Shown: piece by piece, positions 1-11,642 of the stretch
How the letters are laid out: each line of letters opens with the position of its first letter
Numbering within the stretch: the stretch's first letter is position 1
Source: Dermatophagoides farinae
Taxonomy: Eukaryota > Arthropoda > Arachnida > Sarcoptiformes > Pyroglyphidae
Assembly (NCBI RefSeq): GCF_024713945.1
Contig: NC_134683.1
Coordinates: 1,168,501-1,232,500, forward strand
Direction of reading: 5' to 3'
DNA: 64,000 bases
Made by a program: the position numbers and the translations under genes
The notes under the pieces: generated by a model
Databases searched by the model: none
Told to the model about the DNA's origin: nothing
What the model saw: the letters and a program-made list of their open reading frames with translations, nothing else

Positions 1-1863
1 ATTATCATGTCTTTCATTATTGGAACAAACATTGGCAAATGAAGCCGTTCAAGTTTCAATTGAAAGTGGTAAAATTATCGGTAAACGACAACAAGATGAA
101 CAAGGTAGATGGTATGATCAATTTTTGGGCATCCCATACGCAATACCACCAATTGGTCATCGAAGATTTCGTCGTCCTGAACCGATTGAAAAATTGACCA
201 AACAACCATATGAAGCATTAGAATGGCCATCTATTTGTTTACAATCAAATCCATGGGAAAATAGTTCCAGTTATTATAATTTCAATATGGATGAAGATTG
301 TCTTTATATGAATGTTTGGTCACCAAAAGTAGATGTCCATGATGAAAATGAATTACGACCAGTTCTTGTTTATATACATGGTGGTGGTCTTATCATTGGT
401 GGTTCGACCATCAAACATCTGGAAGGTCGTACATTAGCAACAATGGCTGATGTTGTTGTTGTTAATTTCAATTATCGTTTATCAATTTTTGGTCTACTTT
501 ATTCGGATGAAGTGGAACATATCAAAGGTAATATGGCATTTTGGGATCAAACATTAGCATTGGAATGGGTACAACAAAATATTCGTTATTTTGGTGGCAA
601 TCCAAAACAGGTAACCATTGCTGGTTGTAGTGCTGGATCATGGTCGATTAGTGCACATATTTTATCGCCAATATCAAGAAATTTATATCAAAATGCAATC
701 ATGATGTCTGGATCGATACAGAATCAAGTATTATCACGTGAAGATTTTATTGATTTATGGTTAAGACGTATTCGTGCAACTGGCTGTGCTACAGATTCGG
801 ATCATTCAATTAGCCAAAAATTGATTGATTGTATAAATCAAATGAATGAAAATGAATTATTAAAAGTGATTGATGCAGATAATTTGATATTCAATGGTTA
901 GTAGCAGAGTAGTTGCTATTGTTGTTGTTTTTTTTGCTACAATTTTTGTTTTTTCATTCATTCAGGTTATACAGTTGTGGATGGAGAATTCCTACCTGAT
1001 CATCCAATCAAAATGTTACGTGATGGTAATCATAAAAAAGATTTTAGTCTTTTATTATCGACAGATAAAGATGAAGGTTCAGCATTTATGCAAATGTTTT
1101 TGACATTATTGAATCGAGTGGATGATGGTCGAAAATTTTCATTTGTAAATCCAGAACCATTAGATTCATTGGATGAAGCTAAAGATTTATTGGCCACAAC
1201 AATTGAACCATTTTTATCGAAAAAATATCCAGTTCCTACAGAACAGTTAGCAAAAATTTATTTTAATGGTTTAAATCCAAAAACAGATCAACCAGATTTA
1301 TTAAGACAAACCGTTGGCATTGCATTCGGTGATATGTGGCTAGCATGTCCTACAATTAATTTTGGCCACCATATTAGCCATAATGATGGCCATGCTAATG
1401 TTTATCAACTTTATCATTCATATTATCCAATTAAAACTAGTGAATGGTGTCCAAAATGGTCCGGTGCATGTCATGGTGATGATGAATTTCCATTGTTTGG
1501 TGATCCAATTCGTCATCCATCTAAATATAATCAACGCGTACGTGATATATCGATGGAATTGATTTCATTTGTACATTCATTCACAAGAAATGGGTAAAAT
1601 TATTTATTTATTTATTGTGAAAAGAAAAATTTAATAACTTAACTTTTTATTAATCAAAATCAAATAGTCGACCAAATCAAATTGAACAACCAGAATGGCA
1701 AAGCTATTTCCATGTAGATGATGGTGAATCATCGCAAAAAGTTGTCGTTGAACCATATTATGAATTATCCAATGAATATCGAACACATCAAAGTTATGGA
1801 TTGAATTTTAAACAAATTGAATGTAAATTTTGGCAACAATATTATGAATATCATCGTCAATGA
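1..1863 (+). CDS. Type-B carboxylesterase / cholinesterase-like hydrolase (5' partial)
   Basis: Alpha/beta-hydrolase of the COesterase family, expected to hydrolyse carboxylic esters outside the cell or in the endomembrane system. Three exons join in frame: 2-896, 966-1593 and 1668-1863, with GT-AG introns of 69 and 74 nt. The reading frame is open to the left edge, so the start codon and most of any signal peptide lie outside. The visible part is 572 residues, close to the family's full length. The oxyanion-hole motif HGGG lies near 380. The nucleophile elbow reads GCSAG instead of the usual GESAG, with Ser at 629-631. The acid is in KDEG near 1070 and the His is in GACHGDD near 1468, so the catalytic triad looks complete. 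The C-terminus has no GPI or membrane anchor. An AATAAA follows at 1921. Substrate cannot be told from sequence. Confidence 0.93.
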
Positions 1864-1920
1864 TGATGATGATGTTATGATTATGATGATGAGATAAAAA
1901 TTTTTTGTAGTTGATAAATC

Positions 1921-1926
1921 AATAAA
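1921..1926 (+). promoter_or_regulatory. Polyadenylation signal of the carboxylesterase gene
   Basis: AATAAA 58 nt after the stop codon. The 330-nt gap between this gene and the acid phosphatase ATG otherwise holds AT-rich UTR/promoter sequence, including a short TCA repeat, and no TATA box I can defend. Confidence 0.55.
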
Positions 1927-2193
1927 AAAAACAACTTGAACATTGGCCACAATAAAAATAAAATTTTAAAATTTCATTCGAAATTTCAGCATGCGAGTGT
2001 AATAAAATATTTTTTTTTTTGGTTCAAAGATGTCAGTCCCGTCGCGTTGGAAACAAACAAACATCTTTTCTCATCATCATCATCATCATTCCAATGTGAC
2101 AGACAAATCGTCAGTGATTATCATCAATATCATATGTGTTTTCAAGCAAAACAGTTTTTTTTTAATTTCATAAATTTCAATCAATCAATATAA

Positions 2194-3537
2194 ATGGATT
2201 ATTATTCAATTCATCATCAATATATCATTCTAGCTGTGTTATTATTATGGCCAGTGGCCATTGTTCTGGCACGAACATTCAATGAACCAAAAGAATTGGA
2301 ATTAAAATCAGTTCATGTTCTAATGCGTCATGGTGATCGTACGCCTACACATTTCTACCCAAATGATCCATTTCAAGATGTGGAAAAATATTGGCCCGAA
2401 GGTTTAGGTGAATTAAATGATCGTGGACGTTTACGTATCCATTTTGCTGGTGAATATTATCGTAAAATTTATGATAAATTTTTACGCCAAACAAATGGTT
2501 GGCCACAACATTGTTTATCATCACCGGCACATCGTGCACAAGAAACGGCAATATTATTTATGGAAAGTTTTCTTAATGATACAAAAATTGCTTGTGAAAT
2601 CTATACAGATGGTAAAATGTTATCCACTGGTGAAAAATGTCCCCTTCATGATCGTGTTTGGTTACAACAGATGAATACAAAAATGGTTAAAAATTATCTT
2701 GATTCCAAACGAGATTATATTGATTATTTGTCCACAAAAACTGGTCAAGATTATTGGTCCAAAGAATCATATACATTAAGAAATATGGAATTTTTAGCAA
2801 CAACATTAGAAATAGAACGTGATGAATATCGATTATCAGTACCGGATTGGGTGCAAAATCAAACAATCATTGAACAATTGAATGATATGAAACATCATGC
2901 ATTCTGGTATGATTGGCAACCACATGAAATACAAAAACTTCGTATTGGATTATTGTTGAACAATATTACTGAACATATTCGTACATTAATGATGATCAAT
3001 GATGATGATAATGGTGAAAAAAATGATCATCAACGTTTTTTTCTTTATTCAGCACATGATGTTAATCAGGTAATTTTACTTCAATCACTTGGATTATATG
3101 AACAAATTGATCGTCAACCACCATCATATAGTTCGGGTATTGTTTTTGAACATTATCAAACCGTATCATCATCTATGACCAAAGAAACAAAACATTTTAT
3201 ACGTATAATTTATCGACAAATTTTAAACAAAAATCCAATCTTACCAAATAATAATCAAACAATGACATTCAATGTTTCCGATCAAATATTAACAATGGAT
3301 TCTTGTCATTCTTCTAGCCAAATGAAATTCAATAACATTGATGATCATAATGAATTTTGTCCATTTGAAAAATTCATTAAATTTACACAACCATTATTGA
3401 TAACGAATGAAAATGATTGGTATAATGAATGTTATGAATCGAATCATATTGTTGATCATATTATGGCCAATCAATCGATGATAATTATAACTTTGATATT
3501 CACCATTATGATGACCAAATATTATTCTGTAATATAA
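2194..3537 (+). CDS. Histidine acid phosphatase (prostatic/lysosomal type), membrane-anchored
   Basis: Single-exon 447-residue protein of histidine phosphatase clade 2. It would remove phosphate from phosphomonoesters at acid pH in lysosomes or at the cell surface. Residues 8-26 form a hydrophobic signal peptide. The phospho-accepting motif RHGDRTP is at residues 45-51, and the proton-donor pair is SAHD (His288-Asp289). Another family-like block, SSPAHRAQETA, is at about 109-119. A hydrophobic segment at about 429-443 suggests a C-terminal membrane anchor with a very short tail, as in lysosomal acid phosphatase. The ATG directly follows an in-frame TAA, which fixes the start. AATAAA signals lie at 3568 and 3573. 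Nothing looks broken. Confidence 0.93.
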   Translation: MDYYSIHHQYIILAVLLLWPVAIVLARTFNEPKELELKSVHVLMRHGDRTPTHFYPNDPFQDVEKYWPEGLGELNDRGRLRIHFAGEYYRKIYDKFLRQTNGWPQHCLSSPAHRAQETAILFMESFLNDTKIACEIYTDGKMLSTGEKCPLHDRVWLQQMNTKMVKNYLDSKRDYIDYLSTKTGQDYWSKESYTLRNMEFLATTLEIERDEYRLSVPDWVQNQTIIEQLNDMKHHAFWYDWQPHEIQKLRIGLLLNNITEHIRTLMMINDDDNGEKNDHQRFFLYSAHDVNQVILLQSLGLYEQIDRQPPSYSSGIVFEHYQTVSSSMTKETKHFIRIIYRQILNKNPILPNNNQTMTFNVSDQILTMDSCHSSSQMKFNNIDDHNEFCPFEKFIKFTQPLLITNENDWYNECYESNHIVDHIMANQSMIIITLIFTIMMTKYYSVI

Positions 3538-3567
3538 TTATTATTCGATAATAATGTTTTTTTTTTA

Positions 3568-3578
3568 AATAAAATAAA
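3568..3578 (+). promoter_or_regulatory. Overlapping polyadenylation signals of the acid phosphatase gene
   Basis: Two AATAAA hexamers sharing one base, 31 nt after the acid phosphatase stop. Confidence 0.6.
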
Positions 3579-3688
3579 ATTGATTCGATGATTATGGTGA
3601 AACAAAAAACACCTGTTAATTTTTTTTTATACATTGATGTTTGCTCACGTTAGATGGCAGTGTTGGTGATTTTTTTATTTTATTTTAG

Positions 3689-4158
3689 AGAGGCAAGAAA
3701 TTCGAAATTCAAAAATTCTTATCATTATTCCTTCACTGTTGGATTACTCTAAACACACGTGCTTGACTCAATCAATCCGGTTCCTGAAAATCGAACTTCG
3801 AATTGTTGTAGTTGGTCAAATTAGTGTGAAAATTATTTGTATTACAATTCTTTCATATACTACATTAATTGGTGAGCTCATGTGTGTAAAACATGTAACA
3901 AATTGTGTTCGCTCGATAAAATGGGAACAAATCATTAAGTTTCCATTTTTTTTGTCTGATAAATTATTGGTAAGTTATCATAATTAAATTTTAATGATAT
4001 AATAATCAATTACGATTCAATTGATTTTTATTTAGATTGATCAAGAAATTCATTGTATTGTATCCACATACAAAAATAAAATTGATCTGGAAAAAAAAAT
4101 TCGAAAAATCGTTATACGAACATTGATAACATACAATGTGTATATAACGATATTTTAA
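3689..4158 (+). CDS. Candidate two-exon coding segment, function unknown
   Basis: An open frame from 3689 to 3969 ends at a textbook GTAAGT donor. A 66-nt intron (3970-4035), ending in a T-rich tract and TTTAG, joins in phase 0 to a second frame at 4036-4158 that stops with TAA. Intron size and sites match those of confirmed genes here. The joined product would be about 134 residues with no homopolymer runs, in contrast to the repeats around it. Part of it reads GELMCVKHVTNCVRS and, after the intron, IDLEKKIRKIVIRT. I do not recognise a family. There is no ATG in this frame; 3689 follows a possible acceptor (TTTTATTTTAG), so a 5' exon may be missing or this may be a gene remnant. The other two frames at 3654-3760 are also open for a while, which weakens the 5' part. 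Confidence 0.4.
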
Positions 4159-6163
4159 TTTTCATTTTAATACATGAAGAAAGATGATAATCCGTTCATC
4201 AAACCTTTGGACATAAACATATTATTAGATATTAATGATATAATTAATTAATTTTAAAAGGAAAAATTGTTATAGCAATTTTTTCCTATTTTTCTTTCAC
4301 ATAAACAAAGTAATTCCACATCAACTATTGATATTTTGTAATGAAATTATTATTGATATGATATTCACACCATTTCACAAATGAGTGTGGATTCAATATT
4401 ATATTCAAAAAAAAAAAAAAAAAAAAATTAATAAATTTTTATTTTTTCTATCATAATATATAAATGGTTTTGAATTCATTTTGAATACCAATTTCAGAAT
4501 CTGGCAGACACTAGATTATGAGTTGATTCTTTGAGGAAGGTAAATTTTTAGGAGTTAAGTATTTTAGTAGGCAATTTCGTTTAACCCTAAAGTTTGCCTA
4601 CATGTTGCTCTGCCTAAGTGTTAATTGAAAAAATTATGATAATAACGACGTCGATGATGATGATGATGATGATTCGATTGTTATCATACACGTACAATCG
4701 ATACAATCATAAATCTGTAATGTTTTTATTGTCAATTTTTTTTTTCATTTTTGGTCGATGAATGAACAAAAAAAAACATGTAAAGGCAACAACAACAACA
4801 ACAAAAAAACTTTCACACTTTATTAGACACACAATTGACACAATTCTTATCTTATGGCCACCACCACCACCATGGTTCAAAAGATTTACGTATGTTCGTG
4901 TGTTTTTATGTTTCGACAATCATCGTTTTCACGATTTTTTTTCGTTTAGTCGTCGCGCCTCGTCTCTTTTTCCCCCTCATATAGAACTTTTTTGTTCAAT
5001 GTAAAATAATAAACTTTCACTTTCACATCATCATTCATTCATTCATTCACGTTTGGAATGCTTGAATGCATCGTTATTCGCCTTACGGCCATCATAATAA
5101 TGATTATTATCAACATTGAGAGAATGTGAATTTTGAAAAAAAAACATGGATGACCTAGAATCATCATCATCATCATCATCATCGCCACCATTGAATGATA
5201 ATATCAACATCTATAGATCGTCACAAGTAAGTACAAGACAAAACCAGTCTAGAAACCCTCAATCATATTTAGCTACCGTCAAAACACCTGTTGATAAAAT
5301 TCAGGTCAAGTGTAACAACAACAAATGGAAAGTGTGTGTGTGTGTGAGAGAGAGAGAGAGACCTTTAACCTTTTTCCTGCCGACCATTTTATATAACAAG
5401 CGAAAAAAAATTCAAATTTTTTTAAACTAGAAAACAAAAAAATTTTCAACTTTATTTATTTACATTTACATTTACGGTAATGGTAATGATAATTTTATAT
5501 GTGATTATATAATGATGATGATAATTTGTGTGTATATATGTGTGTGTGTGTGGGCGTATATGTATGGTTTCACATCTAATGATATAAAATCGATTGATTG
5601 AATATTATCGATTTATCCACAATAATGATCAATTTCGATCAATAATAATGAAAAGATGATGATTGATGATTGATCAATTTTCTTGTTGTCTTGTTTGTTG
5701 TCCAAACGAACAAAACAAAACAAGAAAACTTCCGTTGATTGTTCCAAACCAATGAAAAAAAAATGTTATGAAAGAAAGAAAAATTAAACAAGATTATGGT
5801 ATATATAGATTATGTAATGTTTACGTGTGTGTGTGTGTATGTCTGTTTGTTTGTGTGAAATGTAATCCATTTGGATGGATTTTTTTTCTCTATTTATTAA
5901 TAATAATAATGATCAGGATGATGATGATGATGATGAAAAAAGTGGTAAAAACCAAGCCGATTTTCCGTTGATTTATTATTGTTGTTGTTGTTGTTGGATG
6001 ATTATTATGAAAATTACACTAAACACACACACATGCACAGTTTAACACAAAACAACAAATCATCAATATAATGTAGGTTTGTTGTTGGTTTCATTTCCTT
6101 TTTTTTTCGTTTTTGCTTCCTTCTTTCATTTTCATTTTCATTTTTTTTTTTTAAATCAATTTA
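4159..6163. other. Intergenic region, mostly simple sequence
   Basis: AT-rich DNA with an A-run at about 4409-4427, GAT, CCA and TG/GA repeats, and a block at about 4490-4620 that is not simple sequence and contains an 8-bp stem (4567-4574 with 4594-4601). A possible lone first exon at 5146-5226 is listed separately. No other gene is supported. Confidence 0.6.
5146..5226 (+). CDS. Possible orphan first exon (Ser-rich start ending at GTAAGT)
   Basis: ATG followed by 27 codons (starting MDDLESSSS and ending NIYRSSQ), then a perfect GTAAGT donor at 5227, in phase 0. The TCA run gives the Ser tract. No partner exon in phase 0 was found downstream on this strand; the acidic open frame at 11481-11642 does not join to it directly. 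It could be a first exon of a transcript with a very long intron, or chance. Confidence 0.2.
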
Positions 6164-6601
6164 CTAGATTTTAGCCGTTTGATGAGAGAAAACTCGTTTC
6201 ATTTCTTCCTGTTTTTCATAATGACGAATAAGAAAAGCATAAACATATGCACATAAAACTATGGCTGATGATGCAAAAAATGATCCAACATCCTCTTTAG
6301 ATAATTCAGCTATTTCCAACATTAATGCAATTGTCATTAATATTGCATATGTCAATACCAATGGAAAATGTTTACGCCAAACACCAATAACGCCCAACAT
6401 ACAGAATAATATGACCATAATACAAGCAAATATTAATACACGATGATTATTACGAAATTCCGGTTCACCAAGATCACGGCCACTAATCAATACAAATATT
6501 GAACCAATTATAACAAGACCATTCGATACAAGTAATATCCATTTTAATATCTTGAATATTGATTCCAATGATGGCATATAATCATTAATATTGATGGCCA
6601 T
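6164..6601 (-). CDS. Small four-helix membrane protein, family unknown
   Basis: Intronless 145-residue protein starting MAININDYMP. Four hydrophobic helices are predicted by eye at about residues 19-40, 54-75, 80-98 and 106-125, with short loops and a charged C-terminal tail (HYEKQEEMKR). This is the topology of small tetraspan proteins. It lacks the large second extracellular loop and CCG motif of true tetraspanins, so I do not assign it to that family. The codons are those of a real gene and homopolymer runs are absent. It sits alone, with repeat-rich DNA on both sides. Role unknown; plasma-membrane or vesicle location is inference. Confidence 0.75.
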   Translation of the reverse strand: MAININDYMPSLESIFKILKWILLVSNGLVIIGSIFVLISGRDLGEPEFRNNHRVLIFACIMVILFCMLGVIGVWRKHFPLVLTYAILMTIALMLEIAELSKEDVGSFFASSAIVLCAYVYAFLIRHYEKQEEMKRVFSHQTAKI

Positions 6602-7431
6602 TTTTTAGTTTAGTTTTCAAAAACAATGACGACGATATTTTTTTTTTTTTTTGGTGATGCTATGGACAAAAATGATGAGATCTGTTGAGATAATTCGAAG
6701 AACAAAAAAATCAAATCAAATCAATCAATCACCAGAACAAACACACACACACACACACGCACAGAAATTTATTTGAAAGACAAAAAAAAAAATTTAAAAA
6801 AATTTCAAATTTTTAAAATTTTTATCAATGATGAAAACAAAATGAAACGTTTCACGACAATGATTGCGTTCCGTAAAACTGACTGTAATGTATGTGGTAT
6901 TTGGCTGAAAACTGAAAATTTTTCTCTTCTCTCTCTCTCTCTCTCTCTCTTTTTTCATTCGTTCGTGGTTCTTTCTCTCTCTCTCTTTTTATATACGATA
7001 ATGCTGAAAAAAATGTTTCAGATTTTTTTTTCTTCTGATGATTACTTTCTCTCTTTCTGTTTCTCTTATTTTCTCGCTCTTTTCATCACTGCAAATCTTT
7101 GCATCAATGTTTATCGATTGCTTGATTTTTATTTTGATCAAATCAAATCAAAATAAAATAAAAAAACTGATAAAAATCGTATTATTAATCACATAATTAT
7201 CGATTGATTATCAAATATCATTGGTGATTTCATTCATTTGTTTTCACATCACATCATTTCGAATACGTACCTTTTTTTGAAAAAAAATTTTTTTTGTTGT
7301 TGTTGCTTTTCTCACTCTCTCTCTTCTTACACGTGTGTTTCAAACGATGATCACTTCTGTGTCTATGATGAGTCAGTGAGCATTTTTGATTTGATTTCGA
7401 TTTTGTGGATGTTGTTGTTTTCTGCATGCCA

Positions 7432-7557
7432 CACAGAGAAAGAAAAAAAAATCGTCTCAATATCCATCTATCAATAAACAACGTTACCATTCAATTTATA
7501 TTGGTAACTTTGTTTATTGACTGGATTTTTTTTTTTAGACGATTATTTCTCTCTGTG
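7432..7557. repeat. Long imperfect inverted repeat (hairpin), 12-nt loop
   Basis: The left arm (7432-7489) and right arm (7502-7557) are reverse complements with small bulges. Matching blocks are CACAGAGA with TCTCTGTG at the outer ends, ATCGTCT with AGACGAT, ATCCA with TGGAT, and TCAATAAACAA-x-GTTACCA with TGGTAAC-x-TTGTTTATTGA next to the loop. About 45-50 positions pair. The blocks other than the A/T run are complex sequence, so this is not a microsatellite artefact. It could be a foldback element, a solo miniature transposon, or the precursor of a small RNA. No second copy was noticed in the window. Confidence 0.7.
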
Positions 7558-8375
7558 TTCACTTTTTCTTAGTGGATATATCTTCCATTATCATCATCAT
7601 CAATGCGTTTAAGTTTGAAAGATGAAAAAAAGGAGGAGTTTTCTTTCGTTTTTTTTTCGAGAGAAAAAAAAATTGCTGATTTTGCAATCATCAAATTCAC
7701 TGAAAAGAGACAACAACAACAACAACAACAACAGTGACAAACCATAATGATAAGTAAATTTGCTTGCGAATGGCTTTTTTTCCCATTTTTTTTGTTCTCG
7801 CTATCTGCAGAGAGAAATGGATTTTTGATTCGAAACTTTTATTTACCATTCAGATTGATTGATTGATTGATTGATGTTCTTAATGATGATGATGATGATA
7901 AAGTTATAGTTTTTTTGTTTTGTTTTCAGTAAAATAATAATTGAAACAAATCAAACAAGAATGAAAAAATGTTCAAAGTTCAACAAGTGTCTCAAATGAT
8001 TGCTTATTTATTCAAGTCATGAGGATAATTTTTTTTTCTCTTGCCTTTACTTATTATCACATTGATCGAAAAAAAACCCATACGGTTTTTTTTGATTATT
8101 GTGGTGATGATGAAGAATTTTCATTACAATTGGACATTTTGTATTTTTTTTTTTGGTCTACCTGTTGCTTGATCACTTGTTGCATGCTATGTTATGCTTG
8201 CCTGGCTGCCTGTCTACCTACACATGTGACACAAACCTAAATTGAATTTTAAAATTCATTAAAATTAAATTGAATTCAGCAAAAAAAAAAAATTCATTTC
8301 ATTTCAATTCATCAAAAATTTAATTATTTCTTTTCATTCAATTAGTCAAAATGTCATACATATCATATGACGATT

Positions 8376-8376
<1 letters not shown>

Positions 8377-8415
<39 letters not shown>
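8377..8415 (+). repeat. 39-nt T homopolymer followed by GG
   Basis: Uninterrupted T run, the longest homopolymer in the window. Its length in the assembly may be inexact. Confidence 0.9.
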
Positions 8416-8416
<1 letters not shown>

Positions 8417-9074
8417 GTTGATGATGATTAAGAAGAATAAAACACACGCACACATTTGAGAAAGTGAATGATGAAATTAAATGTACCAGAACGAGAGAAA
8501 AAAAAGAAAAAGAAGAAGAACGAATCAAAACAAGAAAATCATACAACAAGTAAACACTGGTTTCATGGAGAAACAAAAAAAAATTTGTGACTTCGAAGCC
8601 AAACGCAAACATACAATTGTCTAATTTTGTTTTTTTCCTGTAAAAATCTTTTTGTTTTTTTCCTTCTTCTTCTTTGTTGGATATAAAAAAAACTAAAAAC
8701 GAACAAAGCAAAAAAAAAAGGACAACAGGATGGTGAGATTATTATTATGATTACCGACGATGACTACGACGACGAAATGACACAGTTATATGAAAATGAA
8801 AAAAAAATTTTCTTTGCAACAACAACAACAACAAAAAACGGGACAAATTCATCACCAGAATGATATTATCATCATCATCATCATCATCATGATAATAATA
8901 TCTTTTCTGTTGTTGTTGTTGTTGAAGACAATTGAGAGAGAGAACGAAAAAAATGGAAAGAAAATTAAGTTTCAAGATGATGATGATGATGATTATTATT
9001 ATTAACGATAATTATCCACCATTGCCAGCAGCCATCAAGCATTTTTGATCACTTTTTTTTGTGTCCAATTAAAT

Positions 9075-9105
<31 letters not shown>

Positions 9106-11480
9106 TTTTTTTTGTCATCATCATTATTTTGGATGGATAGTGATCCGGTCAAATTGTCATAATTTTTTTGTTTTGTTTTACTTACCTTTGTTGTTTGTAG
9201 TTTTTTTTTTTTGTAATTAAGGTCGAAATAGCCACACATGATGATGATGATGATGATCTGGGAAGGAGAACAAAACAAAAAGTGAAATGAAACACAAAAT
9301 CAATTTATGATTGTAAACTATCGACCTGGATATATAATACACACACACACACATCTTTCGATTTGATTTGAAATCAATCCATACACATTTTGTTGTCGGT
9401 GATCATTTTTTTCTTTCTTTTTTTTTGATTGATTAATTCCTTATTCAATTAACTTTTATTTGTTTAGACATTGATGATTTTGATTGATTGATTGATCGAT
9501 TTACTTGTTGATTTGGCTTTCCTTACGAAATTGACTGTTTGAATTTGATTTTATTCGATAGATCAATTGATTAATCATTGATCCGATTTCATTCGTATTG
9601 GATATATCAAATTAAAACAAACAAACAAACAAACAATGTTTATCGACACACATAGGCATTAATTTTCGAGGTTAAAATCTCTTTGCAGACAGTGTAAAAA
9701 AAATTGAAATTATCAAGTCCATGGACTTTCAATAAAATGATGAGAGATGGATTCTTTTTGAGATGGAGAAAAAACAAACAACAACAACAACAACAACAAA
9801 CATTTGCACTAGCATCATACGTCATATATGTGTTCATGACCTCATGATGATGATGATGATGGTGATGTGTTCCGCTAATGATGGAAAAAGAAACGTTCGA
9901 TTTTTTTTTGTTTTATTATTTCTCTCTGAACTGTGACCATCATCATCATCATCATCATCAAAATCAAAACAAAACAAAACAAAAAAAAATGGAACAATTT
10001 TTTGTCCAATTCTTGAAGCGATTTTCTCCTTTTCCTCCCTTCACCATCACCATCACCATCACCACCATCGCATTACAATAAAGCGTTGACCTTAATTTAT
10101 TTTTTCACCTTTTTTACATTCATTCATTCATTCACAATATAATAACTTCTGTTTATTTCAAGAAAAAAAATGTTCTGAATGATACAGCAATAAATGTGTG
10201 TGTGTTTGGATTATTCATATTTTTTTCGATCATCATCATCAATGTCATTTTCAATAGCAGAAAAAAAAATTTTTTTTTTTGAAGTTCATGGTATATAGAT
10301 CCCTTGTGTCGTTTTTTTTTTCATTTCACCATCTCCACTTATTATTCAAATAAAAAATAATGGCCGCATCATTATCGTTTCGTTTCGTTTTATGATGTGA
10401 ATTTTTTTTCCAAATTTCTTTTTTCCCTCATCATCATCATCATCATCATTATCAAAATGGCACATTAACTCAACATTTGACCAGAAAAAAAACAAACAAA
10501 CACAATCCATGATGATGATGATGATGTACAACTGTGTGTACCGAGAAAACCAAATTTATGACTACAAAAAAAAAATTGAATGAATGACAATGAAGAGGTC
10601 AACAACAACAACAACAACAACGACAAAAAAAACCCAAAAAAAAACGTTTTGATGAACTTTTAACATCTTTTTTTTGTTGAACTTTAAACTTTGTATACTA
10701 TCAAGTCTAAACAAAGAAACAAAAAAAAATTTCTTTCCATTTTATCATTGTCTGTGTTTTTGGTGATTACATCAGAAATAGGAAAAAAAACAACAACAAG
10801 ACAATCAACACATCATCATCATCATCATCATTTTTTTTTGGAACATTTAGCATTTGGTTTTTTTTGTGACAGTGATAAATAAACAGTGACGGAGATAAAG
10901 AGAGAGAGAGAGAGAGAGATGGAGAAGAAATGAAATCAAATAACTGAACAGAACGGCTTCATCCATTTCATATCTATAATCTCGTTTTTCGAGTTGCTGC
11001 CGATATCTATATCCATCTATCTACTATAATAATAAACTGTCAAGGAAGCTAAATAGTTTTTCATGAAATTGGATGATCCACATGGCTTGATGGTTTTTTT
11101 TTCACTGTTTATGTGTGTGTGTGTGTGTTTAAAATGTGTCAAAATGAAAATTTTGTGTGACAACAATGATAATAGTGTGTGTGTGTGTGTGTGTGTGTGT
11201 ATGGATTCATTTACTGAAAAAGGATTTGTTTGGTACTTTTGAGTGGTGGTAAAAAAAAAATCTGTCACAGATATACAATTATTAGATTAGTGTGGAAAAT
11301 TTGAGAATCCGGACATGTATTGGATTTATCCGTGGATTTTTTTTTTTGCTTTGCTTTGCATTGGATTGCTGTTACCCAAAAAAAAAAAAAAAAAAAAAAA
11401 AATCCGTAGTTTTCATTCGAATTTCATTGCATTTCATTTCATTTCATTTGATTCATCATGGATGATGCTAGTGATTCGAA

Positions 11481-11642
11481 ATGATGATTTATGATGATGA
11501 TGATGATGATGAAGATGATATCGAATTAAAATGGAATAGAGAAAAAAAAACTGAAATAGAATGTCCAAAATTAGAAATAAATGATTATGATGATGATGAT
11601 ATTCATATCATTGATCCAAAATTGGATGTTAAATGGTCGTAA
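11481..11642 (+). CDS. Possible small acidic ORF (53 residues)
   Basis: ATG ATG start, an Asp/Glu run, then complex acidic sequence (for example IELKWNREKKTEIECPKLE and IIDPKLDVKWS) and TAA. Beyond the GAT repeat the codons (GAA, AAA, GAT, ATT, TGG) look like local coding use. No acceptor gives a clean longer exon, and an in-frame TGA lies just upstream. It may be a small protein, a last exon whose partner I cannot find, or an extension of a GAT repeat. Confidence 0.2.
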   Translation: MMIYDDDDDDEDDIELKWNREKKTEIECPKLEINDYDDDDIHIIDPKLDVKWS

